From assembly GCA_963605535.1 (NCBI GenBank), contig CAVCXB010000017.1, forward strand, positions 1-32,882: DNA of 32,882 nt. Direction: 5' to 3'. Both the position numbers and the translations under genes were made by a program. The notes beneath the pieces were generated by a model, which did not search any database, was not told where the DNA came from, and saw only the letters and a list, made by a program, of their open reading frames with translations. Positions 1 to 7,695 of the stretch are shown here, in pieces. Origin of the DNA: Anthropogastromicrobium chipingensis_A. GTDB taxonomy: Bacteria; Bacillota; Clostridia; Lachnospirales; Lachnospiraceae. The stretch's first letter is position 1. Each line of letters begins with the position of its first letter.

Positions 1-1386
1 CACGGCTGCGGCGTGTGGGCACCTGCCATTCGCTATCATGAAGGCACGTATTTTGCATGTTTCCCGATGTCGGATGAGGGCATCTACATGAGCACCACGA
101 AGGATCCGTTTGGCGCATGGTCTGAGCCTGTCAACATCCGTCCGGGCGCAGGCTGGATTGATCCGTGCCCGTTCTGGGATGATGACGGAAAGGCATATTT
201 GGTAGCAGGTGTCGCAAAGAGCCGTATCGGTTATAAGAGTGTGCTTCATATGGTGGAGATGCAGCCGGACGGAATGGGGCTGATTGGAGAGGAAAAGGTT
301 GTCTTTGACGGAAATTTAAATGATCAGGAAACCATTGAAGGACCAAAGCTTTACAAGCGAAACGGCTGGTATTATATTTTTGCCCCGGCGGGCGGTGTAA
401 AGCCGGGCTGGCAGACGGTTCTTCGTTCCAGAAATATTTTCGGTCCGTATGAGTACCGTGTGGTGATGCGTCAGGGCGATACGTTGGTAAATGGTCCTCA
501 TCAGGGTGCATGGGTCGATACCGTGACAGGAGAGGATTGGTTCCTTCATTTTCAGGATGTCTACGCAGCAGGTCGAATCATTCATCTTCAGCCGATGAGC
601 TGGAAGGAGGATTGGCCGATCATTGGTGTGGCAAAGGATGGCAACGAGTATGGTGAGCCGGTGCTTACCTATCGCAAGCCAAATGTTGGTGAGGCAGCAA
701 AAGAGGTTATGCTTTGTGAGCCAGATGCATCCGATGATTTTACTGGAAAGACGCTTGGCCTTCAGTGGCAGTGGAATGCAAATCCGCTGGAAAACTGGTG
801 TGAGTTTACCGGAAACGGGTTGCGCTTAAATGCAGTGTGCGAGGAAAATGGAGTTCCATATGGCGATTATCCAAATCTTCTTCTCCAGAAATGGCCAGCA
901 CCGGAATTTACCTGTGAGACAACGCTTTCGCTTGCTGGATTACAGGCAGGTGCAGAGGCAGGTGTGATCTCGATGGGCGTGGAGTATGCACTTGTTACCT
1001 TTAAGAGGGCGGATGATGGCAGCGTTTTGGCATCATTCGTAAAGGGTGTGCAGAAATATGGAAAGATTCTCGTGGATCACACGGAGGAGACGAGTACACC
1101 GCTTGGAACGGTTGATTTTGCAGATGACGCTGAGACCATGACTGTTCGCATGCGTGTACATCGTGTTGGAACGCAGGACTTAAGCGAGAAGGAGAAGAAT
1201 TTCCCGCTTGAAGAAGTGGAATTTTCGTACAGCACGGATGGCGCAAACTACCAGAAGGCCGGAAGCTATATGGCAGTTCCGGGACGCTGGGTTGGCGTAA
1301 AAAGTGGTGTGTTCTGTGCGGCGCATGATGTGCAGGATACACAGGAGGCCGGAAGCTGCATGGTGATGAAGTGCGTTTACGCGTGA
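1..1386 (+). CDS. Glycoside hydrolase family 43 enzyme, 5' end missing
   Basis: The reading frame is open from base 1, so the gene starts upstream of the window and lacks its N-terminus, including the first catalytic Asp. What remains is a GH43 five-bladed propeller (to about base 700) followed by a beta-sandwich of the GH43 C-terminal concanavalin-like type. The pKa-modulating Asp is in the GWIDP motif (codon 160-162) with the FWDDDGKAYLV strand after it, and the general acid Glu is in TIEGPK (codon 337-339). The family removes arabinose or xylose from plant hemicellulose, and the exact substrate cannot be told here. No signal peptide can be judged because the start is absent. A second GH43 gene follows on the same strand after a terminator and a new promoter, so the two are neighbours but not clearly one transcript. 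Confidence 0.9.
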   Translation, partial: HGCGVWAPAIRYHEGTYFACFPMSDEGIYMSTTKDPFGAWSEPVNIRPGAGWIDPCPFWDDDGKAYLVAGVAKSRIGYKSVLHMVEMQPDGMGLIGEEKVVFDGNLNDQETIEGPKLYKRNGWYYIFAPAGGVKPGWQTVLRSRNIFGPYEYRVVMRQGDTLVNGPHQGAWVDTVTGEDWFLHFQDVYAAGRIIHLQPMSWKEDWPIIGVAKDGNEYGEPVLTYRKPNVGEAAKEVMLCEPDASDDFTGKTLGLQWQWNANPLENWCEFTGNGLRLNAVCEENGVPYGDYPNLLLQKWPAPEFTCETTLSLAGLQAGAEAGVISMGVEYALVTFKRADDGSVLASFVKGVQKYGKILVDHTEETSTPLGTVDFADDAETMTVRMRVHRVGTQDLSEKEKNFPLEEVEFSYSTDGANYQKAGSYMAVPGRWVGVKSGVFCAAHDVQDTQEAGSCMVMKCVYA

Positions 1387-1435
1387 TGATGTGTGTCTAC
1401 GCAAGCCTGTAATTGAATCGCTCAGAATTTTTTTA

Positions 1436-1468
1436 GGCATCGCTTCCCCGGGAGGCGGTGCCTTTTGT
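1436..1468 (+). terminator. Rho-independent terminator after the first GH43 gene
   Basis: GGCATCGC (1436-1443) pairs with GCGGTGCC (1455-1462), with one G-T pair, and is followed by TTTTG. It lies 50 bases after the stop codon. Confidence 0.75.
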
Positions 1469-1475
1469 GATTCTA

Positions 1476-1516
1476 CCCGGGAGTTCTACGAAAGGGGCAT
1501 TCGGCGAAGTGAATAA
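1476..1516 (+). repeat. Short fragment of the structured repeat seen at the right end
   Basis: This non-coding stretch begins CCCGGGAG and contains TACGAAAGG, then CGGCGAAGTGA before an A-rich run. The start of the right-end element (32594-32635) has the same order: CCCGGAAG, TACGAAGG, CGGTGAAGTGA before a T-rich run, with nearly the same spacing. It sits between a terminator and the promoter of the second GH43 gene. It may be a degraded copy. Confidence 0.45.
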
Positions 1517-1521
1517 AAACC

Positions 1522-1550
1522 TTGTAACCCCGCGAATATAATGCTATCAT
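1522..1550 (+). promoter_or_regulatory. Promoter of the second GH43 gene
   Basis: TTGTAA (1522-1527) and TATCAT (1545-1550) are separated by 17 bases, about 40 bases before the start codon. A TATAAT at 1537-1542 overlaps but has no -35 box at the right distance. Confidence 0.6.
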
Positions 1551-1590
1551 AAATATCATCAAGAAAATTAGAGAAAAAAGGAGACTACCA

Positions 1591-3210
1591 ATGACAAGAA
1601 CCTACCACAACCCTGTGCAGCGCGGCTTCTTCCCAGATCCATCCGTTGTCCGCGTTGGAGACGATTATTATATGGTCAATTCGACCTTCCAATATTTCCC
1701 GGCAATTGCGATCAGCCATTCAAAAGATATGGTTCACTGGGAACTGATCGGTCATGCAATTACAGATCCAGATGAGTTAGACTTGAGCGATATTCGCGAT
1801 TCTCATGGAATCTGGGCACCAGATATTTCTTATAGCAATGGTCGTTTTATCATCATGGCAACGCTTCGTTTAAACGCAGATGGAAAGCGAGACAATAATG
1901 TTATGCGCCGCCAGTTGGTGGTTTCTTCTGACAAGCCAGAGGGACCATATAGCAAGCCTTCATGGCTTGAGGTGGACAGCATTGATCCGTCCCATTTTGT
2001 GGACGATGATGGAAAACATTACATGGTCATCAGCCCGGGAATCAACCTTGTTCCACTGTCCGATGATTGTACTCGTGTGACTGGCGATCTGATTCCGGTT
2101 TGGCCGGGAACGGGAGAGCGCTGCCCGGAGGGACCACATATTTTGCGTCATGGTGACTATTACTATGCGATTCTTGCAGAGGGCGGCACCGGATATGGTC
2201 ATGGAATCAATGTTGGCCGCTCAAAAAATTTGTTTGGCCCATATGAGCCGTCACCGTATAATCCGCTGATGCGCCAATTTGATCATAATGCACCAATTCA
2301 GCGTACCGGTCATGGAAAGCTGATCGAGGATGCAAATGGCGACTGGTGGGTTTATTATCTGATGGGGCGTCCAAATCGTGGCATCGAAGTCGCAAACGGA
2401 AAAGCACCAAAGCCGGGTGAGATTCGTGTATCAGGTGCCTACACGACAGTCGGCAGAGAGACTGGAATGGACCCAGTAAGATGGCTGGATGACGGCTGGT
2501 TTGTAATCAACGAAGGAAAAGGACCGAGCACTGAGCAGATCGCACCGAATCTGCCAGAGGTTATCTATCCAAAGTGGCAGAGGGATGATTTCGACAATCC
2601 GACATTAGATGTACACTGGGAATTCGTGCGCAGACCAGCGCCGGGAAATTATTCACTGACTGAGCGCCCAGGCCATATGCGTATCTGGACTCAGGATGGA
2701 CAGCTCTTTGAGATTCGTGCAAAAAATACGTTGCTTCGCAGAGAAGAAGAACTTGCCTACATCGCAGCCACAAAGCTTGAATTTGATCCGAAAAAGGATG
2801 GCGAGCAGGCTGGACTGACTTGTTATTACAGCACCGCAACCTATGCACGTTTCTCTTTGTGCTATGAAGGCAGCAGAAAGCTTCAGCTTGTAATCAATCG
2901 AAACCACGGTGAGGAACTAATTGCAGAAACCGATCAGGTAAAGAATGTTCCACTTTGGTTAAGGGTCGAAGTTGATTGCCTGACAAGACGCTTTTATTAC
3001 AGTTATGATGGCATACAGTGGAACCTGGCAGGTGTATTAAATGACTGTATTTATCTCTGCGACGAGGGCGTGCCGGATGATCCGAAGCGCCACACTGGAA
3101 CGCTTGTCGGCATCTATGCAAACAATGGCGGGTGCGGAAGTCGTATTCCGGCGGACTTCGATTTCTTTGACTTTAGGGGAAGAGACATCAATACAGTTCA
3201 CGGATCGTAA
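1591..3210 (+). CDS. Glycoside hydrolase family 43 beta-xylosidase/arabinofuranosidase-like enzyme
   Basis: The 539-residue protein has the GH43 propeller in residues 1-320 and a C-terminal beta-sandwich (about 335-530) of the kind fused to many beta-xylosidases. The three acidic catalytic positions are visible: Asp16 in FFPDPS (general base), Asp132 in SIDPSHFVDDDG (pKa modulator) and Glu180 in CPEGPH (general acid). The opening NPVQRGFFPDPSVVRVGDDYYMVNSTFQYFP type resembles the GH43 xylan beta-xylosidase/arabinofuranosidase branch, but the substrate is inferred. There is no signal peptide, so it probably acts in the cytoplasm on imported oligosaccharides. The start ATG has AAAGGAG at 1577-1583. 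The full length is typical of the family. Confidence 0.92.
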   Translation: MTRTYHNPVQRGFFPDPSVVRVGDDYYMVNSTFQYFPAIAISHSKDMVHWELIGHAITDPDELDLSDIRDSHGIWAPDISYSNGRFIIMATLRLNADGKRDNNVMRRQLVVSSDKPEGPYSKPSWLEVDSIDPSHFVDDDGKHYMVISPGINLVPLSDDCTRVTGDLIPVWPGTGERCPEGPHILRHGDYYYAILAEGGTGYGHGINVGRSKNLFGPYEPSPYNPLMRQFDHNAPIQRTGHGKLIEDANGDWWVYYLMGRPNRGIEVANGKAPKPGEIRVSGAYTTVGRETGMDPVRWLDDGWFVINEGKGPSTEQIAPNLPEVIYPKWQRDDFDNPTLDVHWEFVRRPAPGNYSLTERPGHMRIWTQDGQLFEIRAKNTLLRREEELAYIAATKLEFDPKKDGEQAGLTCYYSTATYARFSLCYEGSRKLQLVINRNHGEELIAETDQVKNVPLWLRVEVDCLTRRFYYSYDGIQWNLAGVLNDCIYLCDEGVPDDPKRHTGTLVGIYANNGGCGSRIPADFDFFDFRGRDINTVHGS

Positions 3211-3449
3211 CCTAAACTAGCGGTGAGACGAGTTGCTTTTACGAGGCGATCCCGTGTGACGCGAGCTGCCCAAGATAGCGTAACACAATAATGCGCTTAG
3301 TGGGAACGCGGAACAGGGGCGCCGACAAAACAATCGTCGAACCGCTTCGTAGATGAAATTCCGTGAACGGCAGTAAGTAATAAAATGTAGTAATGTAATG
3401 ATATAGTAATAATTATAGTAGTAATATAGAAGAAAGTAGTGATTGATAG
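3211..3449. repeat. Intergenic region with an inverted relative of the right-end structured element, then an AT-rich leader
   Basis: From 3239 to about 3370 the DNA is GC-rich and full of short inverted pairs (for example CGAC/GTCG near 3322-3340 inside GCGG/CCGC). Two anchors, TTACGAG (3239-3245) and AGTGGGAAC (3299-3307), also occur on the minus strand at 32882-32876 and 32822-32814. Their starts are exactly 60 bases apart in both places. The 3' limit CCGTGAAC (about 3361-3368) also matches the other copy. From 3370 to 3449 the sequence changes to AT-rich DNA with repeated GTAAT words, the leader of cca. I see no protein-coding sequence here. Confidence 0.6.
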
Positions 3450-4796
3450 ATGGAAAACCGTGATCTGAAAATGGCAGAAAAAATCGCCGCATGTGTAGCA
3501 GAGAAGGGTGGCAGAACCTTCCTTGTCGGCGGCTATGTGCGCGATCTTTTCATGGGAAAGCACAACAAAGATATTGATATCGAGATCCATGGCGTGCAGC
3601 CCGAGGAGCTTGAAAAAATTCTTGACGGACTCGGCTCTCGAACCGAGATGGGCGCAAGCTTTGGTGTCTATGGCCTGCGCGGCTACGACATTGATATCGC
3701 CATGCCCCGTCAGGAGGAGGCAACCGGCCGTGGGCATAAGGATTTCAAGATTTATGTAGATCCATTTCTTGGCACCTATAAAGCCGCAATGCGCCGTGAT
3801 TTTACAATCAACGCAATGATGCAGGACGTGCTGACCGGCGAGATTATTGATCATTTTGGCGGACAGGAGGATTTGAAAAAAGGTGTGCTCCGCCATGTGA
3901 ATCCGCATACCTTTGCGGAGGATCCGCTTCGTGTGCTTCGCGCCGCGCAGTTTGCTGCTCGCTTTGAATTCGTCATTGCACCGGAGACCATTGACTTGTC
4001 GCGCACAATGGATTTGACCACACTTGCACACGAGCGTGTGATGAGCGAACTTGAAAAGGCGTTACGAAAGGCTGCGCATCCGTCCATCTTCTTTGAACAG
4101 ATGCGAATCATGAATCAGTTAGACGACTGGTTCTTACACTTAAGTGAGCTGATCGGGTTGGAGCAGTCACCGAAGTTTCATCCGGAGGGCGACGTATGGA
4201 CACATACGATGCGTGTCCTCGACAGTGCAGCGTGTCTTCGTGACAAGGCAGAAAATCCAGTTGGACTGATGTTATCTGCGCTGACACATGATTTGGGAAA
4301 GATTGTGGCGACAGAAATGGTGAATGGTGAGTTTCATGCCTATCAGCATCCAGAAAAAGGCGATCCGCTTGTAAAAGAATTTTTGGAGCGCATCACAAAC
4401 GAGACAAAACTGATTCGTTACGTGCGTAACATGGCACTGCTTCACATGGAGCCGTATAACTTAGCCAAGCGAAAAGCAAGAAAGCGTTCTACCAATAGGA
4501 TGCTTGACCGTGCAATTTCTCCGTCCGATTTGCTTTTGTTATCCACTGCGGACCAGTTAGGACGAGGCGATGGCCATACCATTCCAGAATATGATGCATA
4601 TTTGGAAGAGCGTCTTGCGTGGTATCGGTACACGATGGAGCAGCCGTGCGTTATGGGCGCAGATTTGATTCAGGCAGGACTCAAACCTGGCCCGAAATTC
4701 AGCGAAATCCTTGCATTTGCGCACAATTTACATCTTTCCAATGTTGGAAAAGAAGCGGCTCTAAAGCAGACATTGGCGTATGCGAAGACACTTTGA
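3450..4796 (+). CDS. cca: CCA tRNA nucleotidyltransferase with C-terminal HD domain
   Basis: This 448-residue cytoplasmic enzyme adds or repairs the 3' CCA end of tRNAs. The nucleotidyltransferase head is clear: the flexible FLVGGYVRD loop near residue 28, then the catalytic DIDIE (about 45-49), the RRDFTINAM motif (about 114-122) and the EDPLRVLRAAQFAARF motif (about 155-170), which belong to the class II poly(A) polymerase/CCA family. An HD-type domain follows, with DVWTHTMRVL and LTHDLGKI (about 249-290). HD fusions in CCA enzymes usually carry phosphohydrolase activity. The ribosome binding site is weak (GAAG/GAAAG upstream), and an internal Met8 is a possible alternative start. It stands alone between two glycosidase genes and is a housekeeping gene. 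Confidence 0.95.
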   Translation: MENRDLKMAEKIAACVAEKGGRTFLVGGYVRDLFMGKHNKDIDIEIHGVQPEELEKILDGLGSRTEMGASFGVYGLRGYDIDIAMPRQEEATGRGHKDFKIYVDPFLGTYKAAMRRDFTINAMMQDVLTGEIIDHFGGQEDLKKGVLRHVNPHTFAEDPLRVLRAAQFAARFEFVIAPETIDLSRTMDLTTLAHERVMSELEKALRKAAHPSIFFEQMRIMNQLDDWFLHLSELIGLEQSPKFHPEGDVWTHTMRVLDSAACLRDKAENPVGLMLSALTHDLGKIVATEMVNGEFHAYQHPEKGDPLVKEFLERITNETKLIRYVRNMALLHMEPYNLAKRKARKRSTNRMLDRAISPSDLLLLSTADQLGRGDGHTIPEYDAYLEERLAWYRYTMEQPCVMGADLIQAGLKPGPKFSEILAFAHNLHLSNVGKEAALKQTLAYAKTL

Positions 4797-4883
4797 CAGT
4801 GTTAAATATGACAAAAAACTTGTGCAGAATACACAAAAATGCGACTGTATTATTTGACAAAAGGACAGAAAATAAGAAGAATC

Positions 4884-4958
4884 TTTACATTTTGACAGAA
4901 GTCAGATATACTAACAGAAGTGCAGGCGCCATTTCGGCGCGAAAAGGAGGGTGATAAG
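4884..4958 (+). promoter_or_regulatory. Promoter and leader of the alpha-galactosidase gene
   Basis: TTTACA (4884-4889) and TATACT (4907-4912) are 17 bases apart. The TTGACA motif occurs three times nearby (4793, 4854, 4892), the last inside the spacer, and TGACA words recur through 4793-4897, which suggests an operator or older promoters. A small hairpin, GCGCC (4926-4930) with GGCGC (4936-4940), lies just before the ribosome binding site AAGGAGG at 4944-4950. Confidence 0.6.
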
Positions 4959-7145
4959 TTGATTCGATATCTTGAAGAAAAAAAGCTGTTCCAGCTGGAC
5001 ACAGCAAACACAACTTATGTAATCGGTCTCACCCCGGAGAGATATGTGGGACACGCCTACTACGGAGACAGACTCCTCGGTGATGCAGTCAGCACGCTGC
5101 TTCGCACAGAGGAACCACCGTTTACCCCATCGAAGAACTTACGAGAAAAGTCCGCTTTTCTTGACTTTTTCCCGATGGAGTATCCGACCGGCGGAATCGG
5201 CGATTACAGAGAGAGCTGTCTGGATGTGCGAAATGAGGCAGGAAGCAAAGCGTCCGAGATTTTCTATTCTAGTCATACCATCACAGATGGAAAACCTCGC
5301 TTAGAAGGTCTTCCAGCATCGTTCGGTACGGCTGATGAAGTTCAGACACTCGTGATCACCTGCAAGGATCCAGTGCTTGGACTCACCGTTGAACTGATGT
5401 ATTCGGTTTTCGAGAAGGAAGATGTCATTGCACGCAGCACACGCATTGTCAACGAGGGTTCTCAGAATCTTCGCTTAGAAAAAGTCTACAGTGCATGTCT
5501 GGATATGGACAATGAAAACTTTGAACTCTTAAACCTGCATGGTTCTTGGGCAAGAGAGCGTCACATCCAGAGACGTGAACTCGCTTACGGCAAACAGCTG
5601 ATGTCTTCTCAAAAGGGCGAATCCAGCCATCAGGAGCATCCGTTCCAGGCACTTGTCACAAAGGGATGCGATCAGGAACACGGCAAGGTTTACGGAATGC
5701 ATTTTGTGTACTCTGGAAACTTTATCGCGCAGACCGAGCGTACTCAGTTTGACATGGTGCGTATGGTAATGGGAATTTCAGCAGAGGAATTTTGCTGGCA
5801 GCTTGCTCCGGGTGAATCCTTCCAGGCACCTGAGGTTATTCTTGTTTACTCCTCCACAGGTCTTGGAAGGATGTCGAGAAGCTATCACGACTTCTATCGC
5901 AGCCACATGATTCGCAGTCCGTACAACCATCGCAAGCGTCCAATCTTGATCAACAACTGGGAGGCAACGTATTTCAATTTTGATACACAAAAGCTTCTTG
6001 ATATTGCAAAAGAGGCGAAAAAGTGTGGAATTGAAATGCTTGTCATGGACGATGGCTGGTTTGGTCATCGAAACAACGACGATAGTTCACTCGGTGACTG
6101 GAAGGTAAACACAGATAAGATTCAGGGAGGTCTGAAACATCTGGTTGACGAGGTCAACAAGATCGGTCTGGAGTTTGGTATCTGGTTTGAGCCGGAAATG
6201 ATTTCACCGGATTCTGATCTATATCAGGCACATCCAGACTGGGCGATCCATATCGACGGCAGAGCAGCAACACAGAGCCGCTGCCAGTATGTGCTTGACT
6301 TATCGCGAAAGGAAGTGCGTGATTATGTGTATGAACAGGTTTCGTCCATTCTTCACAGCGCAAACATCCGTTATGTCAAGTGGGATATGAACCGTCAGTT
6401 AAGTGACCTTGGAAGCAGTTACTTGTTGGCAGAGCATAAGCAGGAACTTTTCCATCGCTATACACTTGGCGTGTATGAATTGCAGGAGCGACTGGTTACA
6501 GAGTTTCCTGAATTGCTGCTTGAAAACTGTTCGGGCGGCGGTGCAAGATTTGATCCGGGTATGCTGTATTATTCTCCTCAGATCTGGTGCTCCGATGATA
6601 CCGATGCGATTGAGCGTCTGTTGATTCAGGAGGGAACCGCACTGATTTACCCGCTGTGTTCGATGGGCGCGCATGTCAGCGATTGTCCGAACCATACCGT
6701 CGGCAGAGTGACACCGTTTGAGACAAGAGGCCATGTGGCACTTGCTGGAACCTTTGGCTATGAGCTTGATGTAACCAAGATTCCGGAAGAAGACAGAGCA
6801 ATGATTCCGCAGCAGATTGAGATGTACCACAAATACCATGAACTGGTGCGTGAGGGCGATTATTATCGCATCGCATCGTACAGCGAGAATCATCTGTATG
6901 ATTGCTGGGCTGTATCGGCAAAGGATAAGAGCGAGGTGCTTATCACCTACGTTCAGGTTCATTCGACGCCGAACGCTCACAGCAGAAAGCTTTATTTGAG
7001 AGGCTTTGAGCCTCAGGCTGTTTACCGTCTTGAGGAGACAGGCGAGACTTTTACCGGAGAAATTCTTGAGAAGTACGGCTATCTGATTCGTCCATTGTGG
7101 GGCGATTATCGCAGTAAATTGCTGCATTTTGTAAAGTGTGTGTGA
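4959..7145 (+). CDS. GH36 alpha-galactosidase
   Basis: The enzyme hydrolyses terminal alpha-1,6-galactose from oligosaccharides such as raffinose and melibiose. I place the start at the TTG at 4959 because AAGGAGG (4944-4950) lies 8 bases upstream; an ATG at 4920 has no such site. This gives 728 residues, the usual length for clostridial and lactobacillar GH36 enzymes. An N-terminal beta-supersandwich covers about residues 1-320 and a catalytic barrel about 320-640. The nucleophile is Asp476 in YVKWDMNRQ and the acid/base is in the WCSDDTD motif (Asp546/Asp547). GIWFEPEMISPDSDL and LLLENCSGGGARFDPGMLYY are further signature segments. There is no signal peptide, so the enzyme is probably cytoplasmic. 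It has its own promoter and no visible terminator. Confidence 0.96.
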   Translation: MIRYLEEKKLFQLDTANTTYVIGLTPERYVGHAYYGDRLLGDAVSTLLRTEEPPFTPSKNLREKSAFLDFFPMEYPTGGIGDYRESCLDVRNEAGSKASEIFYSSHTITDGKPRLEGLPASFGTADEVQTLVITCKDPVLGLTVELMYSVFEKEDVIARSTRIVNEGSQNLRLEKVYSACLDMDNENFELLNLHGSWARERHIQRRELAYGKQLMSSQKGESSHQEHPFQALVTKGCDQEHGKVYGMHFVYSGNFIAQTERTQFDMVRMVMGISAEEFCWQLAPGESFQAPEVILVYSSTGLGRMSRSYHDFYRSHMIRSPYNHRKRPILINNWEATYFNFDTQKLLDIAKEAKKCGIEMLVMDDGWFGHRNNDDSSLGDWKVNTDKIQGGLKHLVDEVNKIGLEFGIWFEPEMISPDSDLYQAHPDWAIHIDGRAATQSRCQYVLDLSRKEVRDYVYEQVSSILHSANIRYVKWDMNRQLSDLGSSYLLAEHKQELFHRYTLGVYELQERLVTEFPELLLENCSGGGARFDPGMLYYSPQIWCSDDTDAIERLLIQEGTALIYPLCSMGAHVSDCPNHTVGRVTPFETRGHVALAGTFGYELDVTKIPEEDRAMIPQQIEMYHKYHELVREGDYYRIASYSENHLYDCWAVSAKDKSEVLITYVQVHSTPNAHSRKLYLRGFEPQAVYRLEETGETFTGEILEKYGYLIRPLWGDYRSKLLHFVKCV

Positions 7146-7219
7146 AAAACTAAAAAAATAAACTAAAAATATTGCAAACGCGTATCATGAGACAATAGAT
7201 ATCAAGTGGTAAACATGAC

Positions 7220-7250
7220 ACTTGTAATATTACAACTGGTGTAGTACATT
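7220..7250 (+). promoter_or_regulatory. Operator-promoter of the BlaI/BlaR1-type pair
   Basis: An 18-base near-perfect palindrome (7220-7237, ACTTGTAATATTACAACT) contains TTGTAA (7222-7227), which serves as a -35 box. TACATT (7245-7250) follows after 17 bases. BlaI/MecI repressors bind TACA/TGTA dyads over their own promoter, so this is the likely autoregulatory site. Confidence 0.65.
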
Positions 7251-7314
7251 CTAGGTGTGAAATTCCTATTGAAGGAGACAGGTATCTGGTACGCGTAGAA
7301 AGGTGTGTCAGAAT

Positions 7315-7695
7315 ATGGAGAGAGAACCATTAAGTACTTGTGAAGCAATGATCATGAAAGTAATCTGGGATCAAAAGGAAGATATTTCAGTTCCGGAGCT
7401 GATCGATTTGATTCAGGAGCGTTACAAGAGAGATTATAAGAGAACTACCGTAGTAACCTTCCTTAGCCGTTTAAACGGAAAGGGTTTCATTAGCTCACAC
7501 CGTGCAGGCAGAATGTCTTACATTCATGCCGAGAAGAGTGAGGAAGAATACAAGGCAAATCTCTCCGCTCGCGAGGTTAATTTCTGGTTCGATGGAAAAC
7601 CGGCCGAATTCATCGCAGCACTTTCAAACAACCAGTCTCTTTCGAAAGAAGATATTGAACAGATAAGAGGCTTGTTGGATGAAATGGATAAGTGA
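7315..7695 (+). CDS. BlaI/MecI-family transcriptional repressor
   Basis: From the ATG at 7315 the protein has 126 residues, normal for the family. A GTG at 7303 is in frame, but AAAGGTG at 7299-7305 fits the ATG better. The winged helix spans about residues 5-75, with CEAMIMKVIWDQ at the start and a recognition region containing YKRTTVVTFLSRLNGKGFI, as in BlaI. The C-terminal helices that dimerise and carry the protease cleavage site in known members follow. It is expected to repress its own operon until the membrane peptidase encoded next inactivates it. The 3' end overlaps the next gene by 17 bases, so translation is coupled. No beta-lactamase gene is nearby, so the regulated targets are unknown. 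Confidence 0.92.
   Translation: MEREPLSTCEAMIMKVIWDQKEDISVPELIDLIQERYKRDYKRTTVVTFLSRLNGKGFISSHRAGRMSYIHAEKSEEEYKANLSAREVNFWFDGKPAEFIAALSNNQSLSKEDIEQIRGLLDEMDK

Noticed and set aside
3297..4031. 244-codon minus-strand frame across the start of cca
   Set aside because: It runs antisense through the conserved nucleotidyltransferase motifs and into the structured repeat, with no ribosome binding site.
6399..7127. 242-codon open frame on the minus strand inside the alpha-galactosidase gene
   Set aside because: It lies wholly within a clear GH36 coding region, has low-complexity shadow composition and no ribosome binding site.
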